This document shows positions 1-7,263 of a DNA stretch of 64,000 bases, piece after piece (within the stretch, counting starts at the first letter, position 1; the number at the start of each line of letters is the position of its first letter). This stretch comes from Micromonospora coerulea (GTDB taxonomy: Bacteria; Actinomycetota; Actinomycetes; Mycobacteriales; Micromonosporaceae). A program made the position numbers and the translations under genes. The DNA is taken from contig NZ_JAEMUW010000021.1 of NCBI RefSeq assembly GCF_016598485.1, forward strand, positions 1 to 64,000, read 5' to 3'. Under the pieces are notes generated by a model that was given only the letters and a program-made list of their open reading frames with translations, ran no database searches and was not told where the DNA came from.

Positions 1-14
1 CCGCAACCAAAGAC

Positions 15-48
15 GGCACCGGCCGATCCCAAAGGGACCGGCCGGTGC
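15..48. terminator. Rho-independent-like hairpin after the lysozyme-like gene
   Basis: A 9-bp perfect stem (GCACCGGCC with GGCCGGTGC, positions 16-24 and 40-48) continues after one mismatch into an inner TCCC/GGGA stem with an AAA loop. It lies just downstream of the stop of the minus-strand gene ending at 56. There is no long T tract, as is common for high-GC actinobacterial terminators. I infer a transcription terminator. Confidence 0.65.
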
Positions 49-55
49 GGAAACC

Positions 56-775
56 TCACCAGAGCTGCTGCACGATGTCCGCCGCCTGCTCCTCCCACTG
101 CGCGTACGCGTAGGGGAAGGCGGAGACCTGCACCGTCTGGGCCGCCGCGGTCAGCGGCAGCTGCCGCCACCCGCCGACGTTCTTCAGCGCGCCGAAGAAC
201 GCCTTGGCGGCGTAGTCGGGGTCGGTGATCTGGTCGGGCGTGCCCCAACCGGACGACGGGCGCTGCTGGAACAGGCCCTGCGAGTCGTGGTCGTTGTACG
301 CGCCGAGGTGACCGAGGTTGTACAGCTTCGACTCCTGCAGCGAGGTGGCGATGCCGATGACGGCCCCGCGCTCCCCCACGCCGGTCTCCTTGGCCGCCTT
401 GATGATCGCCTTGGCGTTGGCGATCTGCGCGTCGTCGAGCGGGATGCGCGACTGTGCGCCCTCAAGGCCGTGCGGGATGAGCTCTTCCCGGCTGGGCCGG
501 TTGGCCTTGGTGGGGACCTTGTCGCTGCCGGTGGTCAGGCCGGATTCGACGGTCTTCTTGCCGGTGGTCAGGCCGGATTCGGCGGTCTTCTTGCCGGTCG
601 CCAGGTCGATCGCGGCGACGGCGCCGGAGTGCGGTCCGCTGGTGACGGGCGCGGCGATGGCCGTCGGGCCGAATGCGAGGCCACCCAGGGCGACAACGCC
701 GGCGACGGTCAGCGCGGACTTGCGGTTCGGGGTCTTCGCGATGGCGGGGAGCCATCGAGTGAAGTTTTGCTTCAC
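56..775 (-). CDS. Secreted lysozyme-like (transglycosylase-fold) cell-wall protein
   Basis: A 239-residue exported protein, probably cutting or remodelling peptidoglycan outside the cell. Residues 1-42 form a signal peptide (basic start, hydrophobic core around residues 20-38, AIAA near the cleavage site). A linker with an 11-residue tandem repeat (TGKKTAESGLT type) follows at about residues 58-85. The C-terminal 120 residues resemble actinobacterial lysozyme-like domains, with a candidate catalytic Glu in ATSLQESKL and the motif GLFQQRPSSGWG. The GTG start at 775 is supported by GAAAGGG about 8 nt upstream. It is transcribed alone and ends in a hairpin. The substrate and the exact reaction (muramidase or lytic transglycosylase) are inferred from family resemblance. 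Confidence 0.75.
   Translation of the reverse strand: MKQNFTRWLPAIAKTPNRKSALTVAGVVALGGLAFGPTAIAAPVTSGPHSGAVAAIDLATGKKTAESGLTTGKKTVESGLTTGSDKVPTKANRPSREELIPHGLEGAQSRIPLDDAQIANAKAIIKAAKETGVGERGAVIGIATSLQESKLYNLGHLGAYNDHDSQGLFQQRPSSGWGTPDQITDPDYAAKAFFGALKNVGGWRQLPLTAAAQTVQVSAFPYAYAQWEEQAADIVQQLW
530..595. repeat. 33-bp tandem duplication inside the linker of the lysozyme-like gene
   Basis: Two adjacent 33-bp units (530-562 and 563-595) differ at one base and encode the repeated linker peptide with GLTTGKKT. The length is a multiple of 3, so the frame is kept and only the linker length changes. It looks like a recent in-frame duplication. Confidence 0.85.
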
Positions 776-1090
776 GATGGTTGCCCTTTCGATCGTTACG
801 ACGCGCTCCCGGGTGAGCGCCCCTCGGGGGAATTACCGGCCGGTACAGGTTTGCGGGCCGGCCGTACGGGGGACACAACCAGCTTCCGTTGTCGGTCATT
901 CCGGAAATGCCGGGGTGGCGATGGGCTGCGGCCCAGGTCACGCAGGTATTCGGACAGCGGGCGGAAGCGGCGTCCGGGACGACACCGAGGCACCCGTTGC
1001 GGGGCACCCGACGCACCCGGAATGCGCCTGGGCCAGGAGAGCATCAGCGTCGCCAGTCCGGCCGAAAGTGGCCGGGCGGTGGGTGACCGG
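776..1090. other. Intergenic leader upstream of the lysozyme-like gene
   Basis: These 315 bp separate the broken DUF3626 gene from the lysozyme-like gene; both are on the minus strand. I see several short hairpins (for example GACAAC/GTTGTGTC) and the ribosome binding site, but no gene. Cell-wall hydrolase genes in actinobacteria often have a c-di-AMP (ydaO) riboswitch in this position. I looked for its conserved core and did not find it. Confidence 0.5.
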
Positions 1091-2023
1091 TCAGCGGGTG
1101 GGCGCGCCGAACCGGACGAGGACGTGCCAGAGCTGCTTGAGGTGCTGAAGCGTGACGTCGGTCGGGCCACGGTCGGCCCAGCGGTCCGGATCCGTGACCA
1201 CCGACGCGGCGGCCCGACCGATCAGGGCGGCGTGAACCGGCTCCCCCGGCCGGGCGAACTCGGCGTGCACCCGCGCGGCCAGCGGTGGGATGGCCGCCCC
1301 CGGAACTCCGGGTCGATTCCGTCCACCGGCAGCCCGAAGCCGGCGTGCCACCGCAGCGGGAATCCGTGCCGCCGGGCGACGGCCGCCAGCGTCCGTCCCT
1401 CTTCGGTGTCCCGGAACGACGGGTCCACCACCAGGGCCGCCACGTCCCTCGCCAGGCTCAGCTCGCCGTGGATCTGGGCCTCGACGTAGTCGTCGAGCGC
1501 CCGCCCGGGGACGCCGGGCCGGGCCGCATCGCGTTCCCGCCGCCGCACGAGGGTGCGGAGCAGGGTATCGGTGTCGATGCCCGCCACCCCGAGGCTGACC
1601 CCGGTGCTCGCGGTGGCCTCCAGCAGCGCCGCGAGCACCGGCTCCAGGACGTCGACGGTGCCCAGGTCCTTGGGCCCGAGGTGGCTCCCAGCGGTCCCGG
1701 TCGCCGCCCGGAAAGGCGGTCAGGCCACCGTTTGAGATACCCGTTTCGAACTGGCTGCGGTAGACGCCCTCCTCGTCCAACGCGGTGGCCACCGTACGAC
1801 CGTCGCGCAGCAGTCGGTCGGGGTGGAAGTTGAGCGTCAGCCGGCCGTGCGCGGCGACCGCCGCGATCACCTCCTCCGGCCGGTACGCGGCACCGGAACC
1901 GGCCAGGTGCCGGGCGATGACGGCGAGCGCCGCCGGCCGGTCGGCCAGCGCGACCTGCCGGACGTGCCGCAGGGCGGCGGCCTGCGGCGGCGTGAGCGCG
2001 CACTGGTCGGGAGAGACGGGCAC
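1091..2023 (-). pseudogene. Broken DUF3626 gene with an internal deletion and a second frameshift
   Basis: The N-terminal part (start 2023, LTPPQAAALRHVR through ETGISNGGLTAFPGG) reads in one frame up to about 1690. The next recognisable stretch (SHLGPKDLGTVDVLEP onward) is in another frame and directly abuts it. From memory of the family, some 60-70 residues normally lie between these two segments, so a deletion is likely. A second shift lies at the C run 1297-1301 (G run on the coding strand): one extra base there would rejoin GIDPEFRG to AAIPPLAARVHAEF and the normal C-terminus. DUF3626 has no known function. The second lesion alone could be a sequencing error; the first looks like a true deletion. 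Confidence 0.7.
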
Positions 2024-2086
2024 GGCCGAAGTATCGGCAGCGCCACCGCCCGGCGCAGCCCAATTACGCCGGCTCGCCGCCGGCGG

Positions 2087-2557
2087 TCAGCCGTCCCGGT
2101 CGGTGCCGAAGCCGTCGAGCGCGGCCCGCTCGTCCAGCGTGCGCAGCTCCTCGAAGACGGTGATGTGCAGGCCCGCCGGCGCGTCGAGCCGCGCGTTGAG
2201 CGACTGCCATGGTGTCACCGTCGGTGGCGCCACCTCGCGGGCACCCGCCGCGACCAGCCGGTCCGTGACGGCCCGCCCGTCGTCCACTTCGAACGCGACC
2301 CGGATCCGCGGGGCGACCTGCCGGCCGACCTCCACCTCGTCGATCAGCCGGCGCTGCGCCGGATTCGCGATCTCCAGGGTGGCCCGGCCGGCGTCGAGGA
2401 TCACCACCCGCGCCCCGTCCCCGCCGGAGTACGCGGCCTGCTCCGGCAGGCCGAGGGCGTCGCGGAAGAAGGCGACCGCGGCGTCGTAGTCCTCGGCCTC
2501 CACCACGAGGCGCAACTGGCGGACGGTCGGCGGCCGGTCGGTGGGATCGTCGGTCAC
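2087..2557 (-). CDS. VOC (glyoxalase/bleomycin-resistance fold) family protein
   Basis: A 156-residue protein with the two beta-alpha-beta-beta-beta halves of the vicinal oxygen chelate fold: LRLVVEAEDYDAAVAFFRDALGLP near the start and the PRIRVAFEVDDGRAVTDRLVAAGA half in the middle, ending with GLHITVFEEL. Members include dioxygenases, isomerases and binding proteins, so the substrate cannot be named. I chose the GTG at 2557, preceded by GGAGGG, rather than the longer open frame, because the extension has no domain similarity. It is a stand-alone gene, divergent from the MEDS-STAS gene at 2688. Confidence 0.75.
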   Translation of the reverse strand: MTDDPTDRPPTVRQLRLVVEAEDYDAAVAFFRDALGLPEQAAYSGGDGARVVILDAGRATLEIANPAQRRLIDEVEVGRQVAPRIRVAFEVDDGRAVTDRLVAAGAREVAPPTVTPWQSLNARLDAPAGLHITVFEELRTLDERAALDGFGTDRDG

Positions 2558-2687
2558 GCCCTCCGATGCTAGTCCCGGCGGGTCCAGCCGGTGCGGAGGC
2601 GGGGCGACCCACGCAGTCGGCTCGACGCGGCCCGTTGGGCCGGCACCGGGGCCGGCGTAGAGTGAGCAACGCGCAGACCGGAAGGCG

Positions 2688-3563
2688 ATGACAGTGACGG
2701 CATCCGCTGTGGTCGACCGGGTCCAGCTGGGAGACCACGTCTGCTGGGCACATGACGACGAGCGCGACGCGCGCGACGCCGTCACTCGCTTCACCGCCAC
2801 CGGTCTCCGGCTCGGCCACAAGGTCATCTGCTTCACCGACACCTTCGCCCCTGCGGTGGTCCGGGCGAACCTCGAGGACGCCGGCGTGCCGACCCAGACG
2901 GCGGTGGCCGTCGGCCAGCTGCGCATCGTGCCGGCGATGGAGAGCTACGTGCGCCATCTCCGGGGCGGTCGGTTGGCCATCGGGGCCATGCTCGAATCCC
3001 TCGCCGGCGAGGTGGCCCGGGCCCAGCGCGAGGGCTACCCCGGCCTCCGGCTGGTCGGCGACATGACCTGGGTCGCGCGCACCGGCACCGGGCTGGACGA
3101 CCTGACCCGTTACGAGGCGCAGGCGAACCGGTTCTTCCTGGACCGCCGGGTCGCCGGGATGTGCCTGTACGACCGGCGGCTGTTCCCGCCGGAGCGGCTG
3201 CGCGCGGTGGGCGCCGCGCACCCGGCCACCATCGGGCCCTACGCCGACCGGGAGTGGACCCCGCTGCTGCGGGCGTACCGGACGGCCGACCCGCCGGGGC
3301 TGCGGCTGGTGGGCGAGGCGGATCAGAGCAACCGGGACGCGTTCGCCGCCGTGCTCGGGGTCTTGACCGGGCAGGGCGTGGCCGGTCGGCCGGCGGTGCT
3401 CGACCTGTCCGGGCTGAGCTTCGCCGACGTACGCGCCGCCACCGCCCTGGTCCGGGCCGATCGGGCCGCCACCGCGGGCCTCCGGTTGGTGGGGTGCCGC
3501 CCCGCGCTGAACCGGCTGCTCGGCCTGGTCCGGGAGAGCGAGTCGGCGGAGTGGACCGCGTGA
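2688..3563 (+). CDS. MEDS-STAS regulator (anti-anti-sigma-like)
   Basis: A 291-residue cytoplasmic regulator. The first 190 residues match the MEDS domain (DcmR sensory type): GDHVCWAHDD near residue 15, GHKVICFTDT, and the CLYDRRLFPP strand. Residues 195-291 form a STAS domain (PPGLRLVGEADQSNRDAF, then AVLDLSGLSFADVRAA), the fold of anti-anti-sigma factors such as SpoIIAA. The usual phospho-acceptor serine of STAS domains is here within LDLSGLSFAD. ATG 2688 has GGAAGG upstream. It overlaps by 4 bp a remnant of a MEDS-ATPase gene (3560-3740), its expected partner, which is broken. A role in partner-switching control of a sigma factor is inferred. Confidence 0.75.
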   Translation: MTVTASAVVDRVQLGDHVCWAHDDERDARDAVTRFTATGLRLGHKVICFTDTFAPAVVRANLEDAGVPTQTAVAVGQLRIVPAMESYVRHLRGGRLAIGAMLESLAGEVARAQREGYPGLRLVGDMTWVARTGTGLDDLTRYEAQANRFFLDRRVAGMCLYDRRLFPPERLRAVGAAHPATIGPYADREWTPLLRAYRTADPPGLRLVGEADQSNRDAFAAVLGVLTGQGVAGRPAVLDLSGLSFADVRAATALVRADRAATAGLRLVGCRPALNRLLGLVRESESAEWTA

Positions 3564-3740
3564 GCGCGCGCAGCGGCCCGCCGGCGGGCGGGCTGGTCCA
3601 CGAGGGACTGTTCTACACCGAGGCCGCCAGCCTGCTGGCGGCCGGTCATCGTGCACGCCCTCTGCGACCTGGTGCGGGTGCACACCACCGCGGCCGGCAC
3701 CACCGTCCGGCTGCACATGCTGCGGGAGGTATCTAGGTGA
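3560..3740 (+). pseudogene. Remnant of a MEDS-histidine kinase-like ATPase (anti-sigma) gene
   Basis: The GTG at 3560 overlaps the MEDS-STAS stop (GTGA) and opens a typical MEDS start (GLVHEGLFYTEAASLLA). At about 3640 this jumps straight to a sequence in the +1 frame, reading VHALCDLVRV then GTTVRLHMLREV up to the TGA at 3738-3740. That is the usual end of a HATPase_c_2 anti-sigma factor. The middle of the protein (most of MEDS and the ATPase core) is gone and the two ends are out of frame. The stop still overlaps the trmO start, so the ancestral order was MEDS-STAS, MEDS-ATPase, trmO. Domain identity rests on short ends only. Confidence 0.6.
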
Positions 3741-4144
3741 CCGACGAGTACGCGCTGCGCCCGGTGGGCCGGGTGGAGTCGCCGCTGACCCATCCGGAGC
3801 GGGCGCCGAAGCAGGGCGACGCGGGCGCGCCGGAGGCCTGGCTGGTCTTCGACGAGCGGATGGCCACCGCGCTGCGCGACCTGCGTCCCGGGGCGGACGT
3901 GCTGGTGCTGACCTGGCTGGACCGAGCCCGGCGGGACGTGCTGGCAGTGCATCCCCGCGGGGACCGGTCCCGCCCGGAGACCGGTGTGTTCAGCACCCGG
4001 TCGCCGCACCGGCCGAACCCGATCGGGTTGCACCGGGTCCGGGTCCGCGAGGTCGACGGCCTGCGGGTTCGGGTGGCCGACCTGGAGGCCCTGGACGGTA
4101 CGCCGGTACTGGACGTCAAACCGGTGCTCGACGGCGAACGCTGA
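3737..4144 (+). CDS. trmO: tRNA (N6-threonylcarbamoyladenosine37-N6)-methyltransferase TrmO
   Basis: A 135-residue protein of the TsaA/TrmO family, which uses S-adenosylmethionine to methylate t6A37 in some tRNAs. Family motifs are visible in order: LRPVGRVESPLT at the start, LVFDERMATALRDL, VLVLTWLDRARRD, and the signature STRSPHRPNPIGLHRVRV followed by DLEALDGTPVLDVKP. Actinobacterial members of this length lack the longer C-terminal domain of E. coli TrmO. GTG 3737 overlaps the stop of the preceding remnant by 4 bp, which suggests it was once translationally coupled to it. Confidence 0.85.
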   Translation: MTDEYALRPVGRVESPLTHPERAPKQGDAGAPEAWLVFDERMATALRDLRPGADVLVLTWLDRARRDVLAVHPRGDRSRPETGVFSTRSPHRPNPIGLHRVRVREVDGLRVRVADLEALDGTPVLDVKPVLDGER

Positions 4145-4195
4145 GCCCGCATGAGGCCAATCTCCCGCTGGCCCGCTGTCACGACCATGGACTTG

Positions 4196-4217
4196 ATCAT
4201 CTACAACTTTGATCCAC
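4196..4217 (+). repeat. 22-nt direct repeat, left copy, flanking the SUKH gene
   Basis: This copy matches 4870-4891 at 18 of 22 positions: both begin ATCATCTAC and end TTGATCCAC, and only the central 4 bases differ (AACT against GGTC). The pair encloses about 650 bp containing only the SUKH gene. The segment ends beside the stop codons of trmO and the MBL gene. It may be an insertion footprint or attachment-like site. Confidence 0.6.
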
Positions 4218-4249
4218 CTTGGCGACCAAGCCAGACTGTGCGACGGACG

Positions 4250-4780
4250 TCAGCCAGCCTCGACGACCGGCATTCGGCTTGGGAAATCCGGCGGCAGACC
4301 GTCCGGGGGAGCCGTTCCGCGTGCCTTCGCCGCCAGATAGGAGGTCAGGCTCCCGTCGTACTCACACCAGTCGTCGTTATGGCTGGCGATCAGCACGGTC
4401 CACGACTCGGCTTCCGCGCCTGTTGTGCGCCAGTAAGAGGTGTCACCTTCGGCGGAATCGCCCCAGGGGAGAAGCCGGCCAGGCTCGGGGTATGGGGGGT
4501 GACCGTGCGACATCCCGGCGTCACGCAGCTCCGACAGGTTGCGCAGGCCCTCCTGCACGCCACGGACGAAGTACTGCTCCTCTCCGGCCGACGGGATGTG
4601 CAGGCCCAGGAAGTCGTCCACCGTGAACGGCGGGTAGGCCTCCGCGAGGGCAACGAAGTCCGAGGGCAGTACGACACCTGTCTCGCGCCGGACGAACTCC
4701 CAGTCGATGAGTCGGTGCTCGGCCGACCGGATGCCCAGCAAAGCTGGGAGGGCTTCCTCCAGCTCGCGCAGACTCACCAC
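4250..4780 (-). CDS. SMI1/KNR4 (SUKH) family protein, possible immunity protein
   Basis: A 176-residue protein with the SUKH layout: an N-terminal helix (LRELEEALPALL), the WEFVRRETGVVLPSDFVALAEAY segment, then the core WTVLIASHNDDWCEYDGSLTSYLA. SUKH proteins are often immunity proteins against contact-dependent or polymorphic toxins, but some are regulators; no toxin is adjacent. The start is uncertain: GTG 4780 has AGGTGA just upstream, while the in-frame GTG at 4816 has a poorer site and adds 12 residues without similarity. The gene sits between two 22-nt direct repeats, which suggests arrival as a small cassette. Confidence 0.65.
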   Translation of the reverse strand: MVSLRELEEALPALLGIRSAEHRLIDWEFVRRETGVVLPSDFVALAEAYPPFTVDDFLGLHIPSAGEEQYFVRGVQEGLRNLSELRDAGMSHGHPPYPEPGRLLPWGDSAEGDTSYWRTTGAEAESWTVLIASHNDDWCEYDGSLTSYLAAKARGTAPPDGLPPDFPSRMPVVEAG

Positions 4781-4869
4781 GTCACCTGACTTCCGGGAGG
4801 GTGCCGACGGACGCACGGCTAGCTAAATCCCCTGGCCGTTAGCCAGGCCGCAGCGCTTCACAGCGCCTA

Positions 4870-4891
4870 ATCATCTACGGTCTTGATCCAC
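4870..4891 (+). repeat. 22-nt direct repeat, right copy, flanking the SUKH gene
   Basis: Partner of the copy at 4196-4217, in the same orientation. It is followed by TTCCGCAACAGGCCCTAG, which runs into the stop codon of the MBL gene. The reverse complement of this end (starting CTAGGGCCTGTTGCGG) has the look of an insertion sequence terminus, but I could not find a matching inverted end. Confidence 0.6.
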
Positions 4892-4905
4892 TTCCGCAAC
4901 AGGCC

Positions 4906-5535
4906 CTAGTGCCCCCGGGCGAGCCACTCGTCCAGGTGCGGCGCCTCGGCACCGATGGTGGTGCTGTCGCCGTGGCCGGTGTGCACGACGGTCTGCGGCG
5001 GCAGGGTGAGCAGCCGGGCCCGGATCGACTCGACGATGGTGCCGAAGTCGCTGTGGGAGCGCCGGGTGGCGCCCGGCCCGCCGGCGAAGAGGGTGTCACC
5101 GGTGAACACCACGCCGAGGTCCGGCGCGTGGAAGCTGCACGCGCCGGGGCTGTGCCCGGGGGTGTGCAGCACCCGCAGGGCGGTGCCGGCCACCGCCACG
5201 GTCGCGCCGTCGGTCAGCTCGCCGTCGGGCGGCGCGTCGGGGTGAACCAGGTCCCACAGCACCCGGTCGGCCGGGTGCAGCAGCACCGGGGCGCCGGTCG
5301 CCCGGGCCAGCTCAGGCGCCACCCGTACGTGGTCGTCGTGGGCGTGGGTGGCCAGCACGGCGACCACCCGGCGGTCGCCGACGACCCGCCGGACGGCGGC
5401 CACGTCGTGCGGCGCGTCGATGACGACGCACTCGGCGTCGTCGCCGACCACCCAGACGTTGTTGTCCACGTCGAAGGTCTGCCCGTCGAGGGAGAACGTG
5501 CCGGAGGTGACGGTGTGGTCGACGCGGGCCGTCAC
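4906..5535 (-). CDS. MBL-fold hydrolase paired with mycothiol-dependent formaldehyde dehydrogenase
   Basis: A 209-residue metallo-beta-lactamase-fold hydrolase. The metal-binding motif HAHDDH lies near residue 65, followed by LHTPGHSPG, VVFTGDTLFAGG and a final HTGHGDST. This order matches glyoxalase II-like thioesterases. Its ATG overlaps the mscR stop by 4 bp, and this gene pair is conserved in actinobacteria. The usual inference is that it hydrolyses S-formylmycothiol, the product of MscR, to formate and mycothiol. No experiment is implied by the sequence; the substrate rests on gene order. Confidence 0.8.
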   Translation of the reverse strand: MTARVDHTVTSGTFSLDGQTFDVDNNVWVVGDDAECVVIDAPHDVAAVRRVVGDRRVVAVLATHAHDDHVRVAPELARATGAPVLLHPADRVLWDLVHPDAPPDGELTDGATVAVAGTALRVLHTPGHSPGACSFHAPDLGVVFTGDTLFAGGPGATRRSHSDFGTIVESIRARLLTLPPQTVVHTGHGDSTTIGAEAPHLDEWLARGH

Positions 5536-6620
5536 GGGAAGACCACCACCGAGCGCAGCACGTCACCGTGGTGCATCCGGGTGAACGCCGTCTCGACCTG
5601 GTCCAGGGCGATCTCCTCGGTGACGAACGCGTCCAGGTCGAGGCGGCCCTGCAGGTAGAGCTCGGTGAGCAGCGGGAAGTCGCGGCTGGGCAGGCAGTCG
5701 CCGTACCAGCTGGACTTCAGGGCGCCGCCGCGGCCGAAGACGTCCAGCAGCGGCAGGTCGATGGTCATCTGCGGGGTGGGCACGCCGACCAGCACCACCG
5801 TCCCGGCCAGGTCGCGGGCGTAGAAGGCCTGCTTCCAGGTCTCTGGCCGGCCCACCGCGTCGATCACCACGTCGGCGCCGAAGCCGCCGGTGGCCGCGCG
5901 GATCGCCTCGACCGGGTCGTCGTCAGAGGCGTTGACGATGTGCGTGGCGCCGAACTTCCGCGCCCAGTCGAGCTTGCGGGAGTCGGTGTCCACGGCGACG
6001 ATCGTGGTGGCGCCGGCCAGCGCGGCCCCCGCCACCGCCGCGTCGCCGACGCCGCCGCAGCCGATCACGGCGACCGAGTCGCCCCGGGTGACCCCGCCGG
6101 TGTTCATCGCCGCGCCGAGGCCGGCCATCACCCCGCAGCCGAGCAGGCCCACGGCGGCCGGCCGGGCGGCCGGGTCGACCTTGGTGCACTGCCCGGCGTG
6201 GACCAGGGTCTTCTCGGCGAAGGCGCCGATGCCCAACGCGGGCGACAGTTCGGTGCCGTCGGTGAGGGTCATCCGCTGGGCGGCGTTGTGGGTGTTGAAG
6301 CAGTACCAGGGGCGGCCGCGGCGGCAGGCCCGGCACACCCCGCAGACGGCCCGCCAGTTGAGCACCACGAAGTCGCCCGGGGCCAGCCCGGTGACCCCCT
6401 CCCCCACCTGCTCGACGATGCCGGCGGCCTCGTGGCCCAGCAGGAACGGGTACTCGTCGTTGATGCCGCCCTCCCGGTAGTGCAGGTCGGTGTGGCAGAC
6501 CCCGCAGGACTGGACGCGGACCACCGCCTCGCCCGGCCCCGGGTCGGGCACCACGATGGTGGTGACCTCCACCGGCGCGCCCTTGCTCCGCGACACGACT
6601 CCCCGGACTTCCTGGCTCAC
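5532..6620 (-). CDS. mscR: S-(hydroxymethyl)mycothiol dehydrogenase
   Basis: A 362-residue zinc-dependent medium-chain alcohol dehydrogenase that oxidises the formaldehyde-mycothiol adduct with NAD+. Visible are the catalytic zinc ligands in CGVCHTDLHYREGG and GHEAAG, the structural-zinc cysteines in VCGVCRACRRGRPWYC, and the nucleotide motif GCGGVGDAAVAGAALAGA. Length and the WRAVCGVC stretch are typical of MscR/AdhE2 proteins. GTG 6620 has GGAGG upstream and overlaps a short upstream ORF by its GTGA. The MBL hydrolase follows with a 4-bp overlap, forming a formaldehyde detoxification operon. Confidence 0.9.
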   Translation of the reverse strand: MSQEVRGVVSRSKGAPVEVTTIVVPDPGPGEAVVRVQSCGVCHTDLHYREGGINDEYPFLLGHEAAGIVEQVGEGVTGLAPGDFVVLNWRAVCGVCRACRRGRPWYCFNTHNAAQRMTLTDGTELSPALGIGAFAEKTLVHAGQCTKVDPAARPAAVGLLGCGVMAGLGAAMNTGGVTRGDSVAVIGCGGVGDAAVAGAALAGATTIVAVDTDSRKLDWARKFGATHIVNASDDDPVEAIRAATGGFGADVVIDAVGRPETWKQAFYARDLAGTVVLVGVPTPQMTIDLPLLDVFGRGGALKSSWYGDCLPSRDFPLLTELYLQGRLDLDAFVTEEIALDQVETAFTRMHHGDVLRSVVVFP

Positions 6621-6703
6621 GGTGCCTCCTTCGTTCGCGACTGCGGGGCTCGCAGGCCCGGCTCACTCCTCGCGCTCACGGTGCCCCCTTGCCTGCGAAT
6701 GCG
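6616..6703 (-). promoter_or_regulatory. mscR leader with duplicated RBS/start and a candidate 20-codon upstream ORF
   Basis: Two similar 29-30-nt blocks (6616-6645 and 6675-6703) each contain a purine-rich RBS, GCACC and GTGAG. The upstream block opens a 20-codon frame on the minus strand (GTG 6679, stop 6617-6619, beginning VSARSEPGL) whose TGA overlaps the mscR GTG as GTGA. This would couple mscR translation to the small ORF. Similar GTGAGCGCGAGG elements recur in Micromonosporaceae genomes, from memory. Confidence 0.45.
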
Positions 6704-6823
6704 ATCACGCTCCCCGCGAACCTACCGCCGGGCGCCACCGCCGGCCCAGCGCCGTTCGGCGGGTTAGCCCCGCCCGTAGCGGGTAGGCCGGGGCACGGTT
6801 CTCCGGCACCGACGGGGGTGGTC

Positions 6824-7243
6824 ATGAAGCTGACGCATGCGCCGCTACGGCTCAGCATCGGCGCGTTCTTCCTGAATTCCGGGCTGAGCAAGCGCAGCCT
6901 GGAGGGCGAGGCGGCCGAGGCGATGCATGGCATGGCCGTGGGGGCGGTCCCGCAGCTCCGGCAGCTGGACGCCGCCCGGTTCGCCAAGCTGCTGTCCCGC
7001 AGCGAGATCGCCCTGGGTGCCGCGCTGGTCGCCCCGTTCGCCCCGACGTTCCTGGTCGGGCTGGGGCTGACCGCGTTCGGCGCCGGGCTGATGCAGCTCT
7101 ACCTGAAGACGCCGGGCCTGCGGGAGCCGCACAGCCTGAAGCCGACGCAGGCGGGCGTCCCGATCGCCAAGGACGTCTGGCTGGTCGGCGCGGGGCTGAC
7201 CCTGGTGCTGGACTCGCTCACGCACCGACGCCTCCGCCGCTGA
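6824..7243 (+). CDS. DoxX-like integral membrane protein
   Basis: A 139-residue protein with about four hydrophobic segments, beginning PLRLSIGAFFLNSGLSK and continuing with ALGAALVAPFAPTFLVGLGLTAFGAG and KDVWLVGAGLTLVLDS. This matches the DoxX/DoxD-like membrane family, whose roles include oxidoreductase partners and stress functions; none can be assigned here. ATG 6824 follows GGGGGTGG, which decides it over the longer open frame. It is transcribed alone and faces the MFS gene tail to tail. Confidence 0.7.
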   Translation: MKLTHAPLRLSIGAFFLNSGLSKRSLEGEAAEAMHGMAVGAVPQLRQLDAARFAKLLSRSEIALGAALVAPFAPTFLVGLGLTAFGAGLMQLYLKTPGLREPHSLKPTQAGVPIAKDVWLVGAGLTLVLDSLTHRRLRR

Positions 7244-7263
7244 CCCGGCCGGTCGCCGACGGT

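Noticed and set aside
776..1090. c-di-AMP (ydaO) riboswitch upstream of the lysozyme-like gene
   Set aside because: Expected by analogy, but the conserved core sequences of this riboswitch class are not present on the minus strand.
4865..4910. Complete insertion sequence at the SUKH locus
   Set aside because: Only one IS-end-like sequence is seen; there is no transposase and no matching inverted terminus.
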